From Trichopria drosophilae (Eukaryota > Arthropoda > Insecta > Hymenoptera > Diapriidae), in assembly GCA_030407085.1 (NCBI GenBank), contig CM059584.1, forward strand, positions 66,039,501 through 66,103,500: DNA of 64,000 bases, given 5' to 3'. Under the pieces are notes generated by a model. It had not been told where the DNA came from. It saw only the letters and a program-made list of their open reading frames with translations, and did not search any database. A program made the translations under genes and the position numbers. Of this stretch, positions 57,217-64,000 are shown piece after piece (within the stretch, counting starts at the first letter, position 1; each line of letters opens with the position of its first letter).

Positions 57217-57389
57217 TGGCATCATCCGAATACGTCAGATTTTCGATATTGCATAACTTTCTTTTCTTAAAATCATAAGAAACCGTCTGTAGAAATTTCA
57301 ACACTTTGAAATACTTGCTTCCGTGCTCGTTGAGACGAACGTCCAAATACATCGATGCTCATTATGATACTGACGTAATTATCGCTAAA

Positions 57390-58320
57390 TTAATAGATTA
57401 TATTAGCTTCGCGCAACTCCTCAATGATCGATAAAATTTCATTCGAAAGACTCGAATTACCCGCAGCTTGCGATGCTATTAGAAGGTGCAAACGATCGAC
57501 AAGTTCATTTGGATCATCCCAATGCACGTAATCAATTTTACGGTTTTGTCCAGCAATCATGTATTCAGGCAAATTACCACTCTTTTTTGGAACATCTTTG
57601 AACATATCTTTGATGTAGTTTCGATACTTGTGGGAAGCATTATATCGAATAGGTTTTTCCTGATTCCAATCTTTCCTATGGGCATTAGTTAAGGTAAGTA
57701 TACTTTTGTAATTGTTTAAATCAGATTGTTCGATTATAGTTCGATATAGCTATATCAGCTTTTATCTTAAATAATAACTCTAGCAAACCTTCAGTAATAG
57801 TAAATTTGTGATCCTTAACAATTACATGTTTATTATTAAATTCTATTGTCGAATCGCCGATGCTTGTAGTACCATCTTCTATGCGAACACCATAAATTGT
57901 ATCAATGATATCACTTCTCTCGTGAATATTCCTCACCAGTAAAGTCAGAAACTTATTTGATAACCTTTCTTCAGTATGATATGTAGGTGTTTTAATATCA
58001 CTGCTATATGTCTGATCTAAAGGGGTATTATATCCATCACGCATATCATCATCATCATCATCATAATCGTTAACATCATTAATTTCCATACTATTCGCTA
58101 CTTTATCCTGTGTATCATCAATTGCATGTTTACTGGTCGACATTGTTGAAGCGTCGGCTATTTTTTTCAATGGACTTATTAAAGGTTTGAGGGTTTCACT
58201 TATCGCAAGGTCATGCGTTTCTTTACCAATTTTTAATAATCGATGTTTCCGGCGAATAGATTCGCTAGCTTTGACAATTTGACGTAATACGTCTTGCTGC
58301 TGTTGAAGTGAGGAGGACAT
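57390..58320 (-). pseudogene. conserved Polinton protein of unknown function, frameshifted
   Basis: The start ATG 58320-58318 lies one base after the ATPase stop, so the genes are coupled. The N-terminus is helical (LRQIVKASESIRRKHRLLK), the middle has an Asp run (near residue 95), then comes FLTLLVRNIHERSDIIDTIYG. After a frameshift near 57720 it continues KDWNQEKPIRYN, HKYRNYIKDMF, YVHWDDPNELVDRLHLLIAS and ends SIIEELREANIIY. I remember the WDDPNELVDRL..SIIEELREAGII ending from many uncharacterised insect proteins, which suggests a conserved Polinton gene. It is placed in the packaging/capsid neighbourhood; its role is unknown. Confidence 0.65.
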
Positions 58321-58321
58321 G

Positions 58322-59056
58322 TTAATGCATGCAAGTCTCACTCTGCACTGACTTATTTATGCTTATAAAATAATCAAAACCCTTTCTATATCTTCCCTCT
58401 TCTAATTCACCGTCTTTATCTATTACTATAAAGCCATGCTTAACTGTCCAACATTGCGCACATATATCTTTGAAAGTGTTAAATGTCATATCCGTATTGA
58501 CATGATCATTATACACATGCTTAAGATTCATTTCATCCTGCCTAAAGAGAACCAGAAAGTTTACGTTATCTCGAATAAGATGCTTGGGAACATGAGCTTA
58601 GGTTTGACTGAGATAAAAGCAATCGACGCAATTATGTCCACCCATACAAAAGAAAGATCTAATGTTATCTTACTTCTCGCATGCAACATCATCAAATATA
58701 ATAATAGAGTTCGGCCTAGCCTCGGCGGGTGGTACTACCTGTTCATTATCGTGAAAAGGAAAGTATCCTATACCCTCTACAGAGTCGAGTAAGTTTTGTA
58801 AAAATTGATATTTCGGCTGATTTAACGATTTCGAATATACATATATATTTTCAAACTTTAATCCATTCTGATCGATGATTAGACTGAGTAATGTATTTGT
58901 TTTTCCGCAATTAGACGGGCCACAGAAAGGTGCACGTGTACTATTTGGCAGCAACTCTCCATGTCGTTTATGATTTGTTGCATTATTTTGTACAGTCGAT
59001 GTTAAATCATCAAAATTGATGATTGGGATTTTTGTTGGTTGTTTATGAAATCGCAT
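58322..59056 (-). pseudogene. genome-packaging ATPase (FtsK/A32-like), two nonsense codons
   Basis: It drives DNA into the capsid. The Walker A motif GPSNCGKT sits at residues 46-53 and Walker B SIIIFDD at about 117-123. Downstream come VDCFYLSQT (sensor-like), FLVLFRQDEMNLKHVYNDHV and RYRKGFDYFI, in the order usual for Polinton ATPases. In-frame TAA codons lie at 58672-58670 and 58600-58598, both within the second half; the frame is otherwise continuous for 245 codons, a normal length. It shares a 93-bp divergent promoter region with the phospholipase gene. Confidence 0.9.
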
Positions 59057-59149
59057 TTTGATAATAACTGAACATAAAAGTATAAGTAGCGCCTTTATAT
59101 GTAATGTCAGTCATTAACTGTTTGATATTTGAATGATGCACATCTTAAA
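59057..59149. promoter_or_regulatory. divergent promoter region
   Basis: It lies between the ATPase (minus) and phospholipase (plus) start codons. A TATAAAGG box on the minus strand at 59099-59092 is about 36 bases from the ATPase ATG. No clear plus-strand TATA box was found. Confidence 0.4.
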
Positions 59150-59930
59150 ATGATTACATATGTAAGTAGAAACAAGAAACAAAATCGGATAAAGAGTGGG
59201 ACAGGATTGGTCAATTCTTTAATTAATAAATTACCGGTAGAACTTCATATAACCGGTTATCAGTACTGTGGAGCTGGTAAAAAATTAAAGCAGCGGTTAG
59301 CAAGGGGTGATCCGGGGATAAATCCGTTAGATAAGGCTTGCAAGGAACACGACATTGCTTATTCCAAAACTCGTGAAAATCCCACCGGTAGAAGCGAGGC
59401 CGATCGAATATTAGCGGAGCAGGCTTGGAAGCGAGTTTTAGCAAAAGACGCAAGCATTGCAGAAAAGGCGGCAGCTTGGGGTGTTGCAAACACAAAGAAA
59501 CTAAAAAGTAAATTAGGCATGGGACTTAAAAGGAAGAAAAAAGTGTCAAAAAAGAAAACAGCATCATTGAACAACATTATTGCGGCTGCTAAAATGTCAA
59601 TGTCACCAAGTAATAATGTTCAAAGTGTTATATCGAGCGCTTTGAAAGGGGCACGTAGGATTCTTGCCATTCCTAGCACCCATATTTGCTGGATTAAGTG
59701 CTGTAGGTGCATTAGTCGGTGGCACAGCGGGTATAACCAAGGCTGTTAATGATGCAAAAGCTGCTCAAAAGCAGTTACTTGAAAGTGAAAGGCATAATCG
59801 TGCTATGGAGACAATAGCTATAGGTAAAGGGTTATATCTTAAACCTTATAAAAATGGTCTAGGTTTAAAATTAAAACCATATAAAACAGGATTAGGTGTT
59901 AAATGTAGAAAAAATCGAAAAAACTTGTAA
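59150..59930 (+). pseudogene. parvovirus-type phospholipase A2 capsid protein, frameshifted
   Basis: The start is ATG 59150, the first in frame. Residues 39-43 YCGAG correspond to the calcium loop and CKEHDIAYSK (residues 64-73) to the His-Asp catalytic helix of the PLA2 domain known from parvovirus VP1, where it breaches endosomal membranes. The domain's spacing is intact. A Lys-rich segment (KRKKKVSKKK) follows, then a shift near 59655 into a hydrophobic, glycine-rich stretch (IFAGLSAVGALVGGTAGI) and a repetitive tail with GLYLKPYKNGLGLKLKPYK. The tail overlaps the start of the protease. Membrane-active minor capsid proteins of adenovirus-like elements have comparable hydrophobic parts. The role is inferred from the family. 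Confidence 0.8.
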
Positions 59931-60325
59931 AGCTACCGCATCGAGCACTCACCGATGCAGATATATTAAAATATTCGAAAGAAGCTGGAATTCCGAATTT
60001 TAGAGGTGTCTTTATGCGTAATAATTTACCAAAGAATCCCCAAGTTAATGAATGTGCAGTCATAAATTTACAGGATGCAAGCGGTCCAGGGACACATTGG
60101 GTAGCATATCGGAAACGTGGCTCTAAAGTCGTTTATTTTGACAGCTTTGGAAACCTCACCCCACCTGCTGAGTTGGGAAAATATCTCGGTGTAGGTAGCA
60201 TTATGTATAACCGTGAAAAATTTCAAGACTATACCACTTTTGATTGTGGGCATTTCTGTCTCAAATTTTTATGCAATCAGTTGTTTTGTCCTAACAAGTA
60301 TCAGTTGTATAAATATATTGCATAA
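59903..60325 (+). pseudogene. adenain-like capsid maturation protease, early nonsense codon
   Basis: This cysteine protease family cleaves capsid precursors. ATG 59903 is followed directly by TAG (59906-59908); the frame is then open to 60325. It reads LPHRALTDADILKYSKEAG and FRGVFMRNNLP, then the catalytic His in GTHWVAY, Asp in VYFDSFG and Cys in FDCGHFCLKFL, the triad order of adenovirus proteases. An internal ATG (60014) still leaves all three residues but removes a conserved N-terminal part. Length, about 140 codons, is normal. It overlaps the preceding gene by 28 bases. Confidence 0.9.
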
Positions 60326-60361
60326 AATGTTATGATAATCAGTGTAATTTGAACAATCAGT

Positions 60362-60938
60362 ATGAATGATACTTTTACGTTGACGCTCTCGGGACAGTCT
60401 TCAGTATTGGAAGCGCAATACTTTCCACCTATTGAACTTTCACCGCAGAAGAATTATGCATTGGGCTTAATTGAACTTTTAACGTTTAATTCAATCCCAA
60501 ATGTTGACGTTAATAATAAATTTCACATTGGTAACCATCAAATTACTGTGCCGATCGGGAGCTATGAAATTGAGGATATAGCAGAATATATTAGAAGCAA
60601 GCTATCAGAGTATAGTGATATTACACTAGATATAAAACCCAATAATAATACCTTACGCAGTGAAATCAGGTCTAATCAAGACATTGATTTTACACGTAGA
60701 GTGCAATATAACTGCAGGCGCTTACATTAATAACAGTAGAGCGCATACGATTCATGAATTTTTTCCTACCGTGGCGCCCGGATATAAGATTGTGAAAGTG
60801 CCGAATCATGTCATTTACTTACCTGTTGTCGTCAGATTAATAGATCATATTCAATTGCGTATTGTTGATCAGAATGGTGAATTGGTGAATTTTCGTGGTG
60901 AAACAATTACAATACGACTACATCTTAAATCTACGTAA
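60362..60938 (+). pseudogene. minor capsid (penton-like) protein with internal deletion
   Basis: The first frame has NYALGLIELLTFNSIPNV, GNHQITVPIGSYEIEDI and IKPNNNTLRSEI; after a frame change near 60700 the second has VECNITAGAYINNSRAHTIHEFFP, PGYKIVKVP and GETITIRLHLKS (in that order). These are conserved blocks of the single-jelly-roll minor capsid protein of Polintons. The two blocks are closer together than I expect, so a deletion at about 60695-60705 probably removed an internal stretch. It lies 36 bases after the protease in the late capsid cluster. Confidence 0.75.
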
Positions 60939-60940
60939 CA

Positions 60941-61111
60941 ATGGGTATTATGTACAATGGTCAGACCCTTAATAGTTACTATAATAATAAACCATCATGG
61001 GCAAAACATATCAATCGTCATCAAATTCGCAAGACGTTAACACGTCGAAACGTTCTATTTCTGAAAAGCTTGGGACTCAAGTTGCATCATCACCACAATA
61101 TCAGACAGTGA
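60941..61111 (+). CDS. small basic Polinton protein
   Basis: This 56-codon frame, ATG 60941 to TGA 61109, contains MGIMYNGQTLNSYYNNKPSW and a basic stretch KTLTRRNVLFLKSLG, ending in a His run. It fills the gap between minor and major capsid genes. Beyond its stop the same phase continues open with a hydrophobic stretch (VIAVVVFACL) up to the major capsid ATG, so the original protein may have been longer and membrane-associated. The function is not known. Confidence 0.45.
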   Translation: MGIMYNGQTLNSYYNNKPSWAKHINRHQIRKTLTRRNVLFLKSLGLKLHHHHNIRQ

Positions 61112-61177
61112 ATAATAAAATCTGTCATTGCAGTTGTTGTATTTGCTTGCTTATCGCACGTTATCACAATAACAATA

Positions 61178-62359
61178 ATGGAGGATCCAATACTCAACAT
61201 TCAAAACCCAGTCGTTTTCGACGAATCTGTCGCTCAATACGAGCTGCATGCACATCAATCTTACAATACACTCTCATTTGGCAAAAATGATTAAATTCGT
61301 ATTGTTGTGTAACATCGAGATTTATGTATTTTACCATGTAAAAGTTTGATACATGTTAGTGGAAGGTTGACCAAAACCGATGGAACTAAAGCAAATAATA
61401 CTAATCTAACATCTAACGCAATCTGTCATTTATTTGATGAGGCGCGGTATGAGTTGAATGGAGTTGAAATTGATCGAAATAGAAATGTTGGTATTACTAG
61501 CTTGATGAAGGGGTATCCTTCTTACACACCAAATCATGAACCCGTTTTCATCAATGCAGGTTGGATATCTAGTTCAAATCTAAAGATAACAAATGATAAT
61601 GGTTATTTTGACGTGATCATGCCTCTGAGTATGATTCTCGGATTTGCTGAAGATTATCGTAAGATAATTGTAAACGCAAAGCATGAACTTGTTTTAACAA
61701 GATCTAAACATGATGATAATGCAGTTATACAAAACATGGACGAAAATTATAAAATTGAGATGAATAAAATAGAATGGTTAGTTCCATATGTCACGTTGGC
61801 TGATAGGGAAAAGATACATCTGCTGCGTTTCATTGAAAAAGATCCTTGCATATCTTTAAGTTTCCGTACATGGGAACTTTATGAATATCGTCTATTGCCG
61901 GTAGCATCATCCCACGTGTGGTCTGTGAAAACAGCGACACAACTAGAAAAGCCACGATATATTATTATTGGATTCCAAACGGCTAGAAAAAATGACAAGG
62001 CGAGAAATGCAAGTCTGTTTGATCACTGCAACATTAGTAATGTTAAAGTATTTTTGAATTCAAAATATTATCCGTATGGTAATTTAAACCTTGATATTGC
62101 AAATAATCAATTTTCTTTATTATATGATATGTATATTAATTTTCAAACCAGTTACTATAATAAAAATGTTACTGGTAAACCTATATTGAATAAATCGATA
62201 TTTTTAGAGAAAGCTCCATTAATCATTATTGATTGCTCTAAGCAGAATGAAGCTTTAAAACATGCACCTGTCGATGTTCGACTCGAATTTAAATCAAAGG
62301 AAAATTTTCCTGCAAACACTTCTGCTTATTGTTTAATTTTACATGATCATATCACATAG
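61178..62359 (+). pseudogene. double-jelly-roll major capsid protein, two nonsense codons
   Basis: This is the hexon-like capsid building block of Polintons. From ATG 61178 (MEDPILNIQNPVVFDESVAQ) one phase runs 394 codons to TAG 62357-62359, interrupted by TAA at 61292-61294 and 61310-61312 in the first jelly-roll strands. Downstream blocks match the family: IHVSGRLTKTDGTK, LFDEARYELNGVEID, IMPLSMILGFAEDY, LRFIEKDPCISLSFRTWELY, PRYIIIGFQTARKN and PYGNLNLDIANNQFSLLYDMY. Length is close to normal. Its stop codon lies on the inner edge of the right terminal repeat. Confidence 0.9.
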
Positions 62360-62517
62360 CATGACAATAATTATTCGCGCAATCAAATGGCGATATCAAT
62401 TCGCGATCTTAATTCGCGGTCTTAATCCGCAATCTTAATTCGCGAGTCATCTCGCGAGGTACCCCTCGCGATCCACCGAAACTGCGTGTGGCGCAGAACT
62501 GTCATACCCCTTCTACT
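62357..62517. repeat. right terminal inverted repeat of Polinton
   Basis: It pairs with 49165-49300 and carries additional, more degenerate copies of the 13-bp unit. It is followed directly by TACAAC. Confidence 0.9.
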
Positions 62518-62523
62518 TACAAC

Positions 62524-63075
62524 TAAACCGTCGCGACGTGACATACGTTCTGAACTCCCACGTACGGAAATTTCTCTCCGAGTACTACTTTGAAATCCTC
62601 ACTTTCGTAACCATTATTCACTTGCGCAATAATTTCTCTAAATTCCAAAATTAACAAACTTTATATATAGGTATGCGTGTGAGTGTCAGATTCATAAAAA
62701 TTTAGTCTCTCATTCTTGATTTTTTAGTCTCTGATTCCTCATATTTTTCTTACCTTGGTCCGTAGGAGTTATGAAAAAAGGTATGTCTTCAATTGAAGAT
62801 TCAAACAAATAATCCAGTTTTCTTTGAACTGGTTTTAATTCGTCACTTCGTCTCAGGACTAAACGTGGTACACCGGGCTGTTCCTTTGGATGAACGTCAT
62901 ATATCGCCGAAAAAAGAACTTAATTAATAATGTATTTGTCTCTACAACTTAATATCATAAGAAGAGTTAATAGAAAGGACTCTTTATATCAACTCTTCTA
63001 AAGAAGTAGTGTAAGCTACGATACAAAATGGCATATTGCTACTGATCATAAAATACTCTTTTTTATGCGTAACAA
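62524..63075. other. no recognisable gene
   Basis: Nothing beyond AT-rich sequence was identified. Confidence 0.4.
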
Positions 63076-63457
63076 CCCAGACAGCCAGATCTGCTGCATG
63101 TTGCCGCATATAAGGGAAAAGTCAGGCGACAGATATGTCGGCAGAAATACGGAATATGCGTCGTCACACAGACAGCAAATTTGCTGGAAATTCTCACCTG
63201 CCGACTAGTCTGCGGCGATTCTGACGCATTTCTTCCGAAGAGATTAAAATGGTCGGCGAAGGGATTAAAGACGCACGAACACGGTTTTAATCTCTTCGGA
63301 AGAAATGCGTCAGAATCGCCGCAGACTAGTCGGCAGGTGAGAATTTCCAGTAAATTTGCTGTCTGTGTGATGACGCATAATCCGTATTTCTGCCGACATA
63401 TCCGCCGCCTGACTTTTCCCTTATATGCGGCAATATGCAGCTAGCTGGCTGTCTGGG
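63076..63457. mobile_element. near-perfect palindromic foldback element
   Basis: Arms of about 175 bp (63076-63252, 63283-63457) are almost identical inverted copies starting CCCAGACAGCC, around a spacer of about 30 bp. High arm identity suggests recent insertion or gene conversion. The 87-codon open frame inside is a by-product. No target duplication is clear. Confidence 0.85.
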
Positions 63458-63721
63458 AATGTACTTGTATTAATATGTAATAGGCTGAAGCAAAAAACAA
63501 AGAATTTTACGAATCGAATAGTAATATCATTTTTTTAATAATTCTGATATTCTTCGATATGAATTGAGGAAAGCAACAAAATTTGTTGAAATTAATTAAG
63601 TTTCATTACATGTATCAAGGGCTTTTCGAAGCGTTTCAACGTTCCAGACAGTCTCAAATTAACAAATTTTTCGTTCATAATATGTTGCGCATTGTGTGGT
63701 TTTATAACCATATATAGTAAC

Positions 63722-64000
63722 CAGTGATAGATTTACGCCTAGGCCCGTGAAGCCCGGGCTTAGGGCGGCAAATTTTTCAGAATGTCAAAAATTTAAACCC
63801 GAAAAAATGTAACGGCAATTCATTTTGAAGATTGGTTCTGATTTTCTTTATAAATTTACAGATAATTTTCTATGAAATAGAATGTAATTGAAGGTCATTT
63901 CAAGGTCAAATTCATTGGTACAATTAAATAGCCAGGGAAAAATCCTGAAACTTTTGTCTGAAACATTTTCCCCGAAAATGCACTCCCGCTGAATTAATTC
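63722..64000. mobile_element. possible terminus of a hAT-like element, cut by window end
   Basis: CAGTGATAGATTTACGCC followed by a GC-rich AGGCCCGTGAAGCCCGGGC resembles the CAGTG-type ends of insect hAT elements. The rest lies outside the window, so this is only a suggestion. Confidence 0.25.

Larger units (their letters stand above)
49165..62517. mobile_element. Maverick/Polinton (adintovirus-like) element, 13.35 kb
   Basis: The termini AGTAGAGGGGGTATGACAG and the complement of AGTAGAAGGGGTATGACAG begin with AG as Polintons do. The element is flanked by a perfect 6-bp duplication TACAAC (49159-49164, 62518-62523), also the Polinton size. Gene content is diagnostic: protein-primed type-B DNA polymerase, integrase with chromodomain, packaging ATPase, adenain-like protease, minor and double-jelly-roll major capsid proteins, plus a phospholipase A2 protein. 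Left-half polymerase genes and right-half capsid genes are on the plus strand, with integrase, ATPase and three others on the minus strand. It is shorter than the usual 15-20 kb and nearly every gene has lesions, so it is an endogenous fossil. Confidence 0.95.

Noticed and set aside
57065..57352. 95-codon reverse frame in the Polinton
   Set aside because: It competes with a plus-strand frame and has no recognisable motif; neither could be favoured, so it is only mentioned.

Overview
This window is animal, almost certainly insect, nuclear DNA. It is AT-rich and packed with transposable elements of many ages. I see only one convincing piece of a host gene: a spliced exon (32286-32472, + strand) encoding part of a SUEL-type (galactose-binding) lectin domain very like that of the adhesion GPCR latrophilin/Cirl. 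The most economical reading is that the window lies in or around very large introns of that gene. The mix of element families (Crypton-like tyrosine recombinase, Polinton with chromodomain integrase, TA- and TTAA-flanked foldback elements) would fit a hymenopteran such as an ant or wasp, but the order is an inference.

Layout. 1-4950: a TA-flanked MITE, a decayed Jockey/CR1-like LINE with a (TTAC)n tail, and a solo LTR with an AGCG duplication. 4950-19800: mostly non-coding, with several foldback/MITE elements (7135-7780, 8860-9922, 14766-15392), a 2.6-kb TTAA-flanked transposon holding a broken transposase (10922-13551), two minisatellites and a LINE fragment. 19811-28284: a complete LTR-retrotransposon structure (two 431-bp LTRs, ATATT duplication, tRNA-type primer site, polypurine tract) whose 7.6-kb interior shows no gag or pol, i.e. 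a LARD-like non-autonomous element, itself hit by a 1.48-kb TTAA-flanked element. 28285-35800: a tRNA-derived SINE, the Cirl exon, degenerate tandem repeats and a foldback transposon with about 380-bp arms. 35808-41707: a reverse-strand Crypton-like tyrosine recombinase pseudogene with introns, interrupted by a solo LTR and by another transposon. 42800-48716: a deleted DUF4817-type transposase and a 2.9-kb transposon with about 370-bp inverted ends and a stop-ridden transposase.

49165-62517 holds the most informative object: a 13.35-kb Maverick/Polinton (adintovirus-like) element with matching AGTAGA.. inverted ends and a perfect 6-bp duplication TACAAC. It carries recognisable remains of a protein-primed type-B DNA polymerase, an integrase with C-terminal chromodomain, a packaging ATPase, a parvovirus-type phospholipase A2 protein, an adenain-like protease, a minor (penton-like) capsid protein and a double-jelly-roll major capsid protein, plus coiled-coil and small proteins. 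In such elements polymerase and integrase serve replication and insertion, and the ATPase, protease and capsid proteins form a virion module. Here nearly every gene has frameshifts, nonsense codons or deletions, so the copy is a fossil. Unusual points are a tandem divergent duplicate of the polymerase N-terminal module, a partial duplication of the integrase tail, and 112-bp tandem repeats just inside the left end.

All assignments come from reading motifs and repeats by eye; no database search was possible.
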